A DNA stretch of 64,000 bases from Lentisphaera profundi (GCF_028728065.1 NZ_CP117812.1:2232001-2296000), one strand, 5' to 3'. Shown: positions 1 to 8,014, counted from the stretch's first letter. Numbers and translations are program-made. The notes: a model not told the origin generated them from the letters alone.

Positions 1-2244
1 ATAAACAGTGGAAAAGTTTCGACGCTTATAGCGACGACCACGTAAACCAAGTAGACTGCCTTCATTCAATTCACTATCTAAAATATTGAGGAAAAATACT
101 GTATTATCACTAATAGAAACACGTTCACGACGACCATCGAATAAGTGCTGAATATTTGTCTGGAAACTATCGTGAAGCATATCTGCGTCACTGACGAGAA
201 TCACTTCCGCGTCTTTAGTTCCCTGTTTTAAATGTTTATCACTAATAACGCCCTTAGGCAGGTACTTTTGAAAGGCACTTTTTAACTTTCCTTTCACACG
301 TATCGCTAAAATTTTAGGATCCGTTTCATCAGTGATTTTATGTAAGCTCTCACGACTCTTTAAAGCGTCTTGCCTCTTAATACCTAAATTATTTCGACTA
401 CTCTTCATTAAAATATCATATTCCAAGCCTTTCACAGGACGATAATCTAAGTAGCCCGCATAGGGAACATGCAACTTATTCACGTTCGTAAAGAAAGGCT
501 CATCCATCTTTAAGTTCTCTGGCGTTAAACTGAGCATAAAGGGATTTTCTTTTCCTTTTACCGGTGTTTTTAAATCTTTATCCGCCACCAATTCTTCAGG
601 TACATAACGCACACCCCAAGCTTCCGAGAAACCAAGCAGAGAACTCATCTGTGACATCCGTCCCTTGTGACTCACGCCCTTGTTAAACTTAGCTTCTACT
701 AAAGAGAAATTATCTAAAAAACAAAGAATTTTACCACCCTTCATTAAGTATTGATCCAAGGCATACATCGTCTCTTCAGATAAAGTATCTGGATGAACTA
801 ATACAACCATTTTTACCGTATCTGGAATAACTCGAACTTTAGCCGGCATCTGCAAGAGAGTATAATCGATGCGCATATCTGTGACAATTGACCATTCAGG
901 CTCATCTTTAATACGTCCTGAACTAGGATCTGCTTGCATCCCTACGACAGGTAGCGACGACTGGAACAAAATCACCGGCTTTTCTTTTTTCTGAACCGCA
1001 TACAATAAACGCGTAACATTAAGCTCCATTTGATCTTCTTCATCTGAAGTAAATGCCGGGATTGTCATCACTTTATCTTGATAGGATAAAGCCACACCCA
1101 GATACATCTTTCCCTGCCTTCCCAACTTAATTTCACTCAAGCCATCGAATCTTGCTGAGGTCTCACCAGGACTTCCCACTTGTGGATCAATTACATCTAG
1201 TTTAAGTTTGCCATTTGATTCTTCGGCATACTCACGTAATAAATCTTCTACACGACGAGCTAAGGCTTTTTGCTCCATGCTTACCGCTGGATTACTACGA
1301 GAAAAATAAAAACGAATACGCCCTGGGCTTTCCATTTTTTTAATCGCATTTTTGCTCGAATCACTAAGCGTATAGAGATTATCTTCTGATAAATCGATTC
1401 GTAAGGATACATTTCTAAAAGTCAGGTTGAGAATGACCACACTCACAAAAACAAGGGCTATAACTGCCGCTGTAATAGGTTGGTTGAGTTTATGAGAAGC
1501 TTTACGGCAACGTAAAATAGCCACTGTACTGCCCAAGCCAAACAGCATAATACTGAAGAAATAAATGAAGTCACGTAAATCAAATACCCCTCGTGCTAAA
1601 CTCGCTATATGAGGAATGATACTAAAGAAAATCAAAGTCTCGACTACATCTTGAGGTAAAACACTATTGAGAATAGCTTCTATCCCCAATTGCTGCATCC
1701 CAGCGACCATAAATATCAGCATCAGCAAGAAACTACATATATAACTCGTGACCTGATTTTGAGTCAAGGAGGAGCAAACACCACACAGAGCGAGGCACAT
1801 ACCGCCCAACAATAAGCTGCCACCATAACCAGCAATTAGTCTGCCCGTATCAGGTTCACCCAAATAATAGCTCGTAATCACCATCGGGAAAGTCAATAAT
1901 AAGGCAGTCGCTAAAAAGGCCCAAGCAGCGAGAAATTTCCCTATAACCGCCTGCCACACTGTTACCGGCATCGTCAATAATAATTCTAAGCTTCCGACCC
2001 GATCTTCCTCTGACCACATGCGCATTCCCACGGCCGGAATAAAGAATAAATAAAGATAGGGGTGAAAATCAAAAAGCACCCGCATACTCGCTTCATTGAG
2101 TTTATACCAATCCGCTATCTTAAACGTAAAAATCGCTGAAGTTACCAAAAATGCTAACAGAAAAACATAGGCTAGCGACGAACTAAAATAAGATTTGTAT
2201 TCACGCTTACAGATTGCCTTTACTGAACGTATAAAACTACTCAC
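1..2244 (-). CDS. ABC-2 permease fused to GldG-like domain (partial)
   Basis: The frame is open from a GTG at 2244 to the left edge of the window (748 codons), so the C-terminus is missing. The first ~240 residues are a multi-spanning hydrophobic permease domain; another membrane segment near residues 255-275 leads into a soluble domain typical of GldG-type auxiliary ABC proteins (PF09822-like). In Bacteroidetes GldF (permease) and GldG are separate proteins; here they are one polypeptide. The GTG overlaps the stop of the upstream ATPase gene by 4 nt, so the two are translationally coupled and probably form one exporter in the cytoplasmic membrane. The substrate is unknown. Outside gliding bacteria such systems are usually annotated only as uncharacterised ABC transport proteins, so gliding should not be assumed. 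Confidence 0.82.
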   Translation of the reverse strand, partial: MSSFIRSVKAICKREYKSYFSSSLAYVFLLAFLVTSAIFTFKIADWYKLNEASMRVLFDFHPYLYLFFIPAVGMRMWSEEDRVGSLELLLTMPVTVWQAVIGKFLAAWAFLATALLLTFPMVITSYYLGEPDTGRLIAGYGGSLLLGGMCLALCGVCSSLTQNQVTSYICSFLLMLIFMVAGMQQLGIEAILNSVLPQDVVETLIFFSIIPHIASLARGVFDLRDFIYFFSIMLFGLGSTVAILRCRKASHKLNQPITAAVIALVFVSVVILNLTFRNVSLRIDLSEDNLYTLSDSSKNAIKKMESPGRIRFYFSRSNPAVSMEQKALARRVEDLLREYAEESNGKLKLDVIDPQVGSPGETSARFDGLSEIKLGRQGKMYLGVALSYQDKVMTIPAFTSDEEDQMELNVTRLLYAVQKKEKPVILFQSSLPVVGMQADPSSGRIKDEPEWSIVTDMRIDYTLLQMPAKVRVIPDTVKMVVLVHPDTLSEETMYALDQYLMKGGKILCFLDNFSLVEAKFNKGVSHKGRMSQMSSLLGFSEAWGVRYVPEELVADKDLKTPVKGKENPFMLSLTPENLKMDEPFFTNVNKLHVPYAGYLDYRPVKGLEYDILMKSSRNNLGIKRQDALKSRESLHKITDETDPKILAIRVKGKLKSAFQKYLPKGVISDKHLKQGTKDAEVILVSDADMLHDSFQTNIQHLFDGRRERVSISDNTVFFLNILDSELNEGSLLGLRGRRYKRRNFSTVY

Positions 2245-2966
2245 CAGTCTGCCCCCCCATTACCCAAAGTTAAATCACGGAAATTATCTGCCAATTTATC
2301 TCCACGAGATTTAAAGTCCGACACACTCTCATTGGCCACTATTTCGCCTCGTCTCATGACGATAACCCGCGTGCAAAGCACCTCAACTTCTTCTAAAATA
2401 TGGGTCGAGATCATCACTGCCTTTTCTTGGCCAAAGCCTTCAATGATTTTACGTATTTCAAATTTTTGATTGGGATCCATGCCATCTGTTGGCTCATCTA
2501 AAATTAAAATAGGTGGATCATGCAAAACCGATTGCGCGAAGCAAGTTCTTTGGCGATAGCCTTTTGATAAGGTTCCAATATTCTGATGTGCCACGCGTTC
2601 TAAAAAACATCTTTGAATAACTGAATCCACGGCTGTTTTTCTATCCTTGCCATCTATGCCCCGAAGTTCTGCAGTGAAGTTCAAAAAAGACCTTACCGAC
2701 ATATCGTGATAGAGTGGCGCCGTCTCCGGAAGATAACCTATTTGCGCTTTACAAAACATTTCATTATCACTCATACTCTTACCACAAATCTTGACCTCAC
2801 CCGCACTCGGACTCAAATAGCCCGTAATCATTCTAATCGTAGTGGACTTCCCCGCACCATTGGGGCCAATAAAGCCTAAAATATCACCCTTCTCTACCGT
2901 GAAACTAACATTATTCACCGCTCGGATATCACCAAAGTAACGCACTAAATTATTAACTTCTATCAT
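2241..2966 (-). CDS. ABC transporter ATP-binding protein (GldA/NatA-like)
   Basis: This 241-residue ATPase hydrolyses ATP for the adjacent fused permease. The Walker A motif GPNGAGKST lies near residues 34-42, the signature is the variant LSKGYRQR, and Walker B is ILILDEPTDGMDP. A conserved His sits in the switch region (MISTHILEE). Length and motif order match single-domain ABC-2 exporter ATPases. The ATG at 2966 starts the canonical IEVNNLVRYFG entry strand. The next gene overlaps its stop by 4 nt. The strong similarity to GldA and NatA describes the family only; the exported substrate is not visible. Confidence 0.9.
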   Translation of the reverse strand: MIEVNNLVRYFGDIRAVNNVSFTVEKGDILGFIGPNGAGKSTTIRMITGYLSPSAGEVKICGKSMSDNEMFCKAQIGYLPETAPLYHDMSVRSFLNFTAELRGIDGKDRKTAVDSVIQRCFLERVAHQNIGTLSKGYRQRTCFAQSVLHDPPILILDEPTDGMDPNQKFEIRKIIEGFGQEKAVMISTHILEEVEVLCTRVIVMRRGEIVANESVSDFKSRGDKLADNFRDLTLGNGGADW

Positions 2967-3085
2967 TATTATCCTGCCTAGGTATTGTGCATTTTTTTTA
3001 TCCCGCTAAAATAACACCTATTAACAATTTTGAACTCATTTTGCGTACAATTCTTTGCGCTTATAGCAAATAAAAAGGAAATACA

Positions 3086-4699
3086 ATGGCAGACTTTAGC
3101 TACAGTCCCATCTTCCAGTTTGGGAAAGACGATACTCAATACAAATTCCTTGGTAAAGAGGGCGTAAGCACCGTCACTTTAGGCGATCAAGAATTCCTTA
3201 AAGTAGAACCCGAAGCACTCCAAAAAATGGCTTGCGAAGCTTTCTATGACGTCAGTCATTTCCTGCGCGCAAAACACCTTGATTCCCTTTCGTCCATACT
3301 CCGTGACCCCGAAGCTTCTAAGAATGATAAATTTGTCGCGAGTCAGCTTTTAAAGAATGCCGTTATTGCTGCCCAAAAAGTCCTTCCTTCTTGCCAAGAT
3401 ACCGGCACAGCTATTATCATGGGCAAAAAAGGCGAACGCGTCCTCACTGGCTTTGATGATGCTGAAGCCCTCTCACGTGGCGTCCATGAGATTTACACAA
3501 AAGCGAATTTGCGCTTTTCGCAAGTCGCTCCACTCGATATGTATACAGAGAAAAATACCGGCACTAACCTTCCTGCACAAATTGATATTTACTCAACTCA
3601 GGGCGATGAATACAAATTCCTCATGCTCGCCAAGGGTGGCGGATCTGCAAACAAAACTTACCTCTACCAAAAAACAAAAGCTCTGCTCAACGAAAAGTCG
3701 ATGCTCGAGTTTGTCAGAACACACATCACTGACTTAGGCACCGCCGCATGCCCTCCCTATCACTTGGCTCTCGTTATCGGCGGAACTTCTGCCGAAATGA
3801 ACCTCAAGACAGTCAAACTCGCTTCATCTGGCTACCTCGATAATCTTCCGACTGAAGGTGATATCACTGGACGTGCTTTCCGCGATACTAAGCTCGAAGA
3901 ACAAGTCTTAGATATCTCACGTAAATGTGGCCTCGGCGCACAATTCGGCGGTAAATATTTCTGCCACGACGTTCGCGTTATTCGCCTTCCTCGTCACGGC
4001 GCTTCATGCCCAGTAGGCATGGGCGTTTCTTGCTCTGCCGATCGTAATATCAAAGGCAAAATCACCAAAGAAGGCGTCTTCATTGAACAACTCGAAGAGC
4101 ACCCAGAAACATTCCTTCCTGACACGTCTCACAACCCCGCTGAAAAAGTCGAAGTCATCGACATCGATCTAGATCAACCCATGGCAGATACTTTAGCGAA
4201 ACTCAAAGATTCCCCAGTGATGACACGAGTCAACCTTTCTGGAACAATCATTGTCGCTCGTGATACCGCTCACGCCAAACTACAAGAACGTCTGGATGCA
4301 GGAGAAGATCTTCCCGATTACTTTAAACAATACCCAATATATTATGCGGGTCCCGCAAAAACTCCTGAAGGTCTTGCCTCTGGCTCATTTGGCCCCACAA
4401 CGGCTCAGCGCATGGATCCCTATGTCGCACCTTTCCAAGCTGCCGGCGGGAGCATGATTATGTTGGCAAAAGGCAATCGCACCAAGCAAGTACGCGAAGC
4501 ATGTGGCACTTATGGCGGTTTTTATCTCGGCTCTATTGGCGGACCAGCCGCCATCCTCGGCAGAGATGTCATCACCAAAGTCGAAGTTCAAGAATACGAA
4601 GAACTCGGCATGGAAGCCATTTGGAAAATCCAAGTGAAAGATTTTCCTGCTTTTGTGATCATCAACAACAAGGGCGAAGACTTCTTCGCAGGTATTTAA
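3086..4699 (+). CDS. fumA: Fumarate hydratase, class I (iron-sulfur type)
   Basis: This 537-residue enzyme interconverts fumarate and malate in the TCA cycle. It is the single-chain class I form with an oxygen-sensitive [4Fe-4S] cluster. The N-terminal alpha region carries the cysteine motif [10 protein letters not shown] and the [12 protein letters not shown] stretch; the C-terminal beta region carries [12 protein letters not shown] and the GSIGGPAA segment. Length matches E. coli FumA/FumB (about 548). AAGGAA lies about 8 nt upstream of the ATG. It is transcribed alone, divergently from the ABC genes, and ends at a strong terminator. No frameshift or missing domain is seen. Confidence 0.96.
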   Translation: MADFSYSPIFQFGKDDTQYKFLGKEGVSTVTLGDQEFLKVEPEALQKMACEAFYDVSHFLRAKHLDSLSSILRDPEASKNDKFVASQLLKNAVIAAQKVLPSCQDTGTAIIMGKKGERVLTGFDDAEALSRGVHEIYTKANLRFSQVAPLDMYTEKNTGTNLPAQIDIYSTQGDEYKFLMLAKGGGSANKTYLYQKTKALLNEKSMLEFVRTHITDLGTAACPPYHLALVIGGTSAEMNLKTVKLASSGYLDNLPTEGDITGRAFRDTKLEEQVLDISRKCGLGAQFGGKYFCHDVRVIRLPRHGASCPVGMGVSCSADRNIKGKITKEGVFIEQLEEHPETFLPDTSHNPAEKVEVIDIDLDQPMADTLAKLKDSPVMTRVNLSGTIIVARDTAHAKLQERLDAGEDLPDYFKQYPIYYAGPAKTPEGLASGSFGPTTAQRMDPYVAPFQAAGGSMIMLAKGNRTKQVREACGTYGGFYLGSIGGPAAILGRDVITKVEVQEYEELGMEAIWKIQVKDFPAFVIINNKGEDFFAGI

Positions 4700-4745
4700 A
4701 TCCTACTAAATTTCGTTTAAAGCGAGCTCCAAAGCTAGTCTAAAA

Positions 4746-4855
4746 CCACAAAAAAGCCTCCGTAAAAACGGAGGCTTTTTTGATGCTGTGACTGAACTTA
4801 CTTAGTCTTAAATAAGGAAGCTGGCAAACCTTCTTCATTATAGATATTTGAGCCT
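4746..4855. repeat. Left copy of 110-bp direct repeat bracketing the island
   Basis: This segment matches 8222-8331 at about 102 of 110 positions. It contains the terminator and the last codons of a sialate O-acetylesterase gene. The two copies flank the 3.4-kb block of toxin-antitoxin cassettes, insertion sequence and palindromic repeats. Confidence 0.85.
4750..4781 (+). terminator. Rho-independent terminator after fumarase
   Basis: The stem AGCCTCCGT/ACGGAGGCT with a short A-rich loop is followed by T6. The same hairpin, one base different, recurs at 8226-8257 as part of a 110-bp duplicated block, so it may originally have terminated the acetylesterase copy on the opposite strand. With A6 on its other side it can work in both directions. 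Confidence 0.85.
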
Positions 4856-4857
4856 AT
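4798..4857 (-). pseudogene. 3' remnant of a second sialate O-acetylesterase gene
   Basis: On the minus strand the segment reads GSNIYNEEGLPASLFKTK and a TAA stop. The intact acetylesterase at 8274-9893 ends GANLYNKEGLPASLFKTK. Of six codon differences three are synonymous and three conservative or mild, which suggests the copy diverged under selection as a real paralogue before everything upstream of it was lost. No related coding sequence continues beyond 4857. The remnant has no start codon and cannot be expressed. Confidence 0.75.
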
Positions 4858-5065
4858 TAATCCGGCGAGTATATAGAGTAAAAGTGTTAGTAGGGAATGC
4901 TGTAGGCATGGATTAGAGCATATATCCCTTCCTTCAGAACGCTACTGTTCAATTATTTCTCAGCCTTAACTCTCACGAGGCTGTGTGAAAAAGAAATAAT
5001 AAACGAATTAGGGCCTACGACTTTTAGCATACATACAAACTACATGACTCAGAATATCTAAATTG
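4858..5065. other. Non-coding spacer at left edge of island
   Basis: No gene, tRNA or recognisable repeat is seen here. Homology to the acetylesterase gene stops at about 4857 and unrelated AT-rich sequence begins, marking the breakpoint of the island. Confidence 0.5.
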
Positions 5066-5195
5066 TCAGGGCTCACGTGTGAGTCCGCTAGAATGTAGCA
5101 CGCTCCGTCAGGGGCATGAAAATGAGTTCGGAATTAATCCAGAACCCAAGCTTGGGTCCGACACTCTATGCCGGACTCACATCCGCGAGCCCTGA
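5066..5195. mobile_element. 130-bp MITE-like element with imperfect terminal inverted repeats
   Basis: The ends read TCAGGGCTCACGTGTGAGTC and, on the other strand, TCAGGGCTCGCGGATGTGAG, giving about 22-30 bp of imperfect inverted repeat around roughly 85 bp without coding capacity. The interior contains the palindrome ACCCAAGCTTGGGT. No clear target duplication is visible. It could be a miniature inverted-repeat element or a large structured intergenic repeat; a single copy in this window cannot decide. Confidence 0.45.
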
Positions 5196-5203
5196 TTTTT
5201 ATC

Positions 5204-5236
5204 AAATCATTTTTCGTGCGGCTCATGCTTAGAGTC
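5204..5236 (-). repeat. Partial attC-like site after the small membrane-protein gene
   Basis: On the minus strand TAAGCATGAGCCGCA is identical to the start of the attC-like site at 6228-6294, but the rest diverges (it retains a TGATTT..AAATCA stem). It lies just after the 5241 gene, the position expected for that cassette's own site, and looks degenerate or interrupted by the neighbouring MITE-like element. Confidence 0.4.
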
Positions 5237-5240
5237 TTTT

Positions 5241-5471
5241 CTATTTCGTTTTCTTTGTTTTAATTGCTCTAGATATTAAAGATGGTATTGCGGGAATAAT
5301 GAATAAAAATATCATAATCATCATGTGTAAATTTATGATTTCTCTAAAGTTTATTTCTTTCCAATTCTCACCATTTACTTCACCCCTCATAATCATAATA
5401 AAGACTATAACACTCATACAAATGAGGAATGCCATTAGGTAGATTATTAAGATTGATTTCAGAGATTTCAT
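5241..5471 (-). CDS. Small two-helix membrane protein, cassette-borne
   Basis: The 76-residue product starts at an internal ATG (5471, MKSLKSILIIYLMAF) and has two hydrophobic segments separated by a short polar stretch (GEVNGENWKEIN), then ends in a basic tail (KTKKTK). No family is recognised. A longer start at 5543 would run through the attC-like repeat and is unlikely to be used. The gene sits between two attC-like sites in the same orientation as the toxin-antitoxin genes, with hardly any leader and no promoter of its own, as is common for integron cassettes. It may be an immunity or stress peptide, but nothing in the sequence proves a role. Confidence 0.5.
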   Translation of the reverse strand: MKSLKSILIIYLMAFLICMSVIVFIMIMRGEVNGENWKEINFREIINLHMMIMIFLFIIPAIPSLISRAIKTKKTK

Positions 5472-5484
5472 ATCAATTTTATTT

Positions 5485-5551
5485 GCATAAGGACCGAGAT
5501 TAGTGAGATTTTGAGCGAAGCGAAAATCTTCACTGCGACACATGGTTAGCC
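5485..5551 (-). repeat. attC-like recombination site ending the vapBC cassette
   Basis: This 67-bp element on the minus strand starts with GGCTAAC (whose TAA is the vapC stop) and ends with CTTATGC. Its middle is an imperfect hairpin, AGTGAAGATTTT pairing with AAAATCTCACT around a ~10-nt loop, leaving one unpaired A. The start GGCTAAC is the reverse complement of GTTAGCC, the sequence at which the vapBC segment begins, as required if the segment was once a circular integron cassette. Confidence 0.55.
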
Positions 5552-5953
5552 ATTGTTTGAGATAAACAATTGGATAGGTATATGTTTTGAATAATGGTCA
5601 AAATCTTTATCTCTAGTGTATATCATTGCATTTAGTCTACAAGCACATGCACATAATAGAAAGTCTACATGAGAACCTTGAATACCTTTGCGTCTACAGA
5701 TGTTATGAAACTCAGCCGCCTGTTCATAATCTATATCTAAAATTGGTGAATTAGGGAAATAACTGAGTTTTTCTTTTAGTTTCTTAAATTTATGCGGGTC
5801 TGAGTAGCCAGATAGAACTTCTTGTTTTATTGGCCCCAACATAATAATTCTTTGATCTTCGATTAAAGAAGTAAAATCATTTATCACATTATCTTCAGGA
5901 GTACTTCTTCTGAGTGCTAATGACCAAATTACCGTATCTACAATTACTTTCAT
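5546..5953 (-). CDS. vapC: VapC-type PIN-domain toxin
   Basis: The 135-residue PIN-domain ribonuclease is the toxin of a type II system; family members cleave tRNA or rRNA. The acidic metal-binding residues are in place: D6 (VIVDTVIW), E45 (IKQEVLSGY), D97 (HVDFLL) and D115/D117 (YTRDKDFD). Its start overlaps the end of vapB by 4 nt. Its TAA stop lies inside the first box of the attC-like site, which is typical of cassette genes. Nothing suggests inactivation. Confidence 0.88.
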   Translation of the reverse strand: MKVIVDTVIWSLALRRSTPEDNVINDFTSLIEDQRIIMLGPIKQEVLSGYSDPHKFKKLKEKLSYFPNSPILDIDYEQAAEFHNICRRKGIQGSHVDFLLCACACRLNAMIYTRDKDFDHYSKHIPIQLFISNNG

Positions 5954-6147
5954 CTTTTACGGGATTCTTTATAATCGTAATTTTCATCAGGATCCATCTG
6001 ATTAAACAAATCAATAATTTCTAGTTGCTTTCTTCTATTGACAAATTCTCTCAATGCTAGGTTTACAGTTTCTTTTTTAGTTTTTAAATGAGCCACTTGT
6101 TGTGCCTGATTTAAAAGCTTGTTATCTATTGCAAGATTAGTAGCCAT
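5950..6147 (-). CDS. vapB: VapB-type antitoxin
   Basis: The 65-residue protein has the VapB pattern TNLAIDNKLLNQAQQVAHLK followed by a TKKETVNLALREFV helix, which forms the ribbon-helix-helix DNA-binding half, and a charged C-terminal tail that would wrap the toxin. It overlaps vapC by 4 nt and is preceded by its own promoter with a palindromic operator. It should neutralise VapC and repress the pair. Confidence 0.85.
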   Translation of the reverse strand: MATNLAIDNKLLNQAQQVAHLKTKKETVNLALREFVNRRKQLEIIDLFNQMDPDENYDYKESRKR

Positions 6148-6180
6148 GGTATGATCTCTTTTTTATTTCTACACATCATC

Positions 6181-6214
6181 TCACACAATATATAGTGTGA
6201 ACTTTGCAAGTCAA
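6181..6214 (-). promoter_or_regulatory. vapBC promoter and palindromic operator
   Basis: On the minus strand TTGACT (6214-6209) and TATATT (6192-6187) are separated by 16 nt. The perfect inverted repeat TCACAC-N8-GTGTGA (6200-6181) covers the -10 box, an ideal place for autorepression by the VapB-VapC complex. The promoter lies inside the cassette, so the pair does not depend on upstream transcription. Confidence 0.65.
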
Positions 6215-6227
6215 TTATTTTATTTCT

Positions 6228-6294
6228 GGCTAACGACCGAGATTAGTGAGATTTTGAGTGAAGCGAAAATCTTCACTGCGGCTCATGCTTAGGC
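6228..6294 (-). repeat. attC-like recombination site ending the relBE-type cassette
   Basis: This 67-bp element on the minus strand begins GCCTAAGC directly after the toxin stop codon and ends CGTTAGCC. The central hairpin (AGTGAAGATTTT / AAAATCTCACT) with an extra A is shared with the site at 5485-5551; the two are almost identical inside and differ at the outer boxes. The first box GCCTAAG is the complement (apart from its last base) of the TTAGGC that starts this cassette at 6851. The terminal GTTAGCC fits the GTTRRRY core except for one position. Confidence 0.6.
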
Positions 6295-6558
6295 TTATTG
6301 CCCGTATATATCTTTTCGGTGGCCAATTTTGATGATGTAGATCTGTAATTGCTTGTCTTCTATAGAATAAATGATTCTATAATTACCTTGTCTAACTCGA
6401 TATAAATCATCATTTTCACTTAATTTTATATGTCCGAATAAATATGGATTATCTGATAACTCTTCTATTTTTGCAAAGATTTTATTGCGATCTTGATCAG
6501 GGATTTTCCGTAATTCTTTTTCAGTTTTTCTGTGAAAAACAATTTCATATTTATCCAT
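6295..6558 (-). CDS. RelE/ParE-family toxin
   Basis: The 87-residue protein (start ATG at 6558, MDKYEIVFHRKTEKELRKIP) fits the RelE/ParE fold: a basic helix that binds the antitoxin, then a sheet ending in YRVRQGNYRIIYSIED and a C-terminal IIKIGHRKDIYG. RelE toxins cut mRNA on the ribosome, ParE toxins poison gyrase; sequence alone does not separate them here, although YRVRQGNYRIIY is closer to RelE. An upstream in-frame ATG at 6636 lies inside the antitoxin gene and is not needed. It overlaps the antitoxin by 8 nt and ends right at an attC-like site. Confidence 0.83.
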   Translation of the reverse strand: MDKYEIVFHRKTEKELRKIPDQDRNKIFAKIEELSDNPYLFGHIKLSENDDLYRVRQGNYRIIYSIEDKQLQIYIIKIGHRKDIYGQ

Positions 6559-6775
6559 TATTGAACTTTTCCAGCATATCTTTATAAGAAATGAAATCAC
6601 CATCTTTTCTTTCTTCATATGCTTTGATATCTTCAAGATCTTCTAATAATTCATGCCTTAGTGCGAGATCAACTAATTCAGAAATTGATTTTTCACTTTC
6701 TACAGATTTTGCTTTAAGTACTTTATGTAACTTAGGGTCAAAATATATGGTGGTTCTTTTTGTCATAGTAGCCAT
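6551..6775 (-). CDS. Ribbon-helix-helix antitoxin partner of the RelE/ParE toxin
   Basis: The 74-residue protein begins KRTTIYFDPKLHKVLK and continues SEKSISELVDLALRHELLED, the classic ribbon-helix-helix pattern, followed by an acidic tail for toxin binding. Two close ATGs (6775 and 6766) are possible; the first gives MATMTKRTT. It is read from a consensus promoter within the same cassette and should repress it through the inverted repeat around the -10 box. Confidence 0.82.
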   Translation of the reverse strand: MATMTKRTTIYFDPKLHKVLKAKSVESEKSISELVDLALRHELLEDLEDIKAYEERKDGDFISYKDMLEKFNNG

Positions 6776-6801
6776 AATGTTTTCCTTATATTGGTTCTAT
6801 G

Positions 6802-6832
6802 ACATTATATCACCATAATGTTATGATGTCAA
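6802..6832 (-). promoter_or_regulatory. Consensus sigma-70 promoter and operator of the relBE-type pair
   Basis: The minus strand reads TTGACA (6832-6827), a 17-nt spacer and TATAAT (6809-6804): a perfect consensus promoter. The inverted repeat ACATTAT-N6-ATAATGT (6802-6821) overlaps the -10 box and is a likely antitoxin binding site. The cassette boundary TTAGGC lies just upstream (6851-6846). Confidence 0.8.
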
Positions 6833-6881
6833 TTTTTTATTCCAGCCTAATGGCAAGAGCAAGGGTCGTGAAGGGGATTCA

Positions 6882-6889
6882 TTTTATTT
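6882..6889. repeat. Left 8-bp target-site duplication of the IS1595-type element
   Basis: TTTTATTT lies directly outside the left inverted repeat and recurs exactly at 7929-7936 outside the right one. Confidence 0.9.
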
Positions 6890-7928
6890 CACGATTAACC
6901 AGTTAAGAGTGTAAAACTTGATATAGCTATTTTTTAGTAGCATATTAATTACATCTAATAAGGAGATGTATTATGCCTAAGAATAAAGTTCAGTTTCAAG
7001 TTGGAGTTAGCTTTCCAGAATTCATCAAAACTTTTGGAACCGAAGAACAATGTAGTGCTTACCTGGAAAGCTGTAAGTGGCCTAATGGCTTTAAATGTGA
7101 CACATGCGATAGTGATAAGTATTATCGCTATAAATCAGGAAGCCGCACAATCTTTCAATGTAAAGCCTGCCGTAAAAACCATCGCTTAACAGCGGGTACT
7201 TTATTTCATCGAACGAAAGTTCCTCTCCAGAAATGGTTCTTAGCTCTCCATCAAATAAGTCAATCAAAGAACAGTGTTTCAGCATTAGAATTACACCGTC
7301 ACATTGATGTGAACTATAAAACTGCTTGGTTAATAAAGCAGAAAATTATGCAGATGATGTATGAGCAGGACAGTAAGTATAAACTTAAAGGCTTGGTTGA
7401 AATAGACGATGCTTACCTAGGCGGTCGACTGGAAGAAGGTAAACGAGGTAGAGGTTCAGAAAATAAGTCTCCATTTATAGCTGCCGTAGAAACTAACGAA
7501 AATCGGAATCCAGTTTTTGTTAAACTGAGTCCTGTATCGGGTTTTTCTTATGAAGTTATTAAACAATGGGCTATAGATAATCTTGAGGAGAACTGTGATA
7601 CAATTTCAGATGGACTTAGAGGTTTCAGTGCCTTAAAAGAAGTAAGTAATCATAGCGTTTTAGTTACTAGTAAAGCAAAAAAAGAAGAAATAGAAAGTAC
7701 TTTTAAATGGGTCAATACAATTTTAAGTAACATCAAAACCTCAATTTCGGGGACTTTCCACTCTTTAAAATTCGATAAATATGGTTTCAGGTACCTTGCG
7801 GATTTACAGTTTAGGCTCAATAGAAGATTTGACCTCAGGAAAATGTTTTTTGGCTTAATATCTAAAGCTATGGCTACATCACAGAAACCTGTTAAATATC
7901 TTAATACATCGTTAACTGGTTAATCGTG
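6890..7928 (+). mobile_element. Intact IS1595-family insertion sequence, 1039 bp
   Basis: The ends are a perfect 17-bp inverted repeat, CACGATTAACCAGTTAA at 6890-6906 and its complement at 7912-7928. Both are flanked by the 8-bp direct repeat TTTTATTT, the duplication length usual for this family. One transposase gene fills the element and its stop codon lies within the right inverted repeat. Perfect ends, a perfect duplication and an uninterrupted gene suggest a recent, possibly active insertion. It sits about 30 bp outside the start of the relBE-type cassette, within the accessory island. Confidence 0.93.
6973..7923 (+). CDS. IS1595/ISXO2-like transposase
   Basis: The 316-residue transposase catalyses excision and insertion of its element. 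An N-terminal zinc ribbon has paired cysteines (CDTCDSDKY and CKACRKNH, residues ~42-70). The ISXO2-like RNase-H catalytic domain follows, with the first Asp at residue 145 (VEIDDAYLGG), the second in TISDGLRGF, and the late FHSLKFDKYGFRYL segment where the family's third ligand lies. AAGGAG precedes the ATG by 7 nt. No frameshift is present. The TAA is formed by bases of the right inverted repeat. Confidence 0.93.
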   Translation: MPKNKVQFQVGVSFPEFIKTFGTEEQCSAYLESCKWPNGFKCDTCDSDKYYRYKSGSRTIFQCKACRKNHRLTAGTLFHRTKVPLQKWFLALHQISQSKNSVSALELHRHIDVNYKTAWLIKQKIMQMMYEQDSKYKLKGLVEIDDAYLGGRLEEGKRGRGSENKSPFIAAVETNENRNPVFVKLSPVSGFSYEVIKQWAIDNLEENCDTISDGLRGFSALKEVSNHSVLVTSKAKKEEIESTFKWVNTILSNIKTSISGTFHSLKFDKYGFRYLADLQFRLNRRFDLRKMFFGLISKAMATSQKPVKYLNTSLTG

Positions 7929-7936
7929 TTTTATTT
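7929..7936. repeat. Right 8-bp target-site duplication of the IS1595-type element
   Basis: TTTTATTT is an exact copy of 6882-6889. Confidence 0.9.
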
Positions 7937-8014
7937 TAATTATCACTTAAATAGCGGCGATAAAATAAAGGGGTATTCCTTCTTAGGGAAAGTTAATGAC
8001 AAGACCTTTGCCTG

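Noticed and set aside
5241-5543. Long start of the small membrane protein at 5543
   Set aside because: It would translate the attC-like site; the ATG at 5471 lies directly before the first hydrophobic helix.
6295-6636. Long start of the RelE/ParE toxin at 6636
   Set aside because: It lies inside the antitoxin gene and adds 26 residues foreign to the family; the ATG at 6558 gives the normal length.
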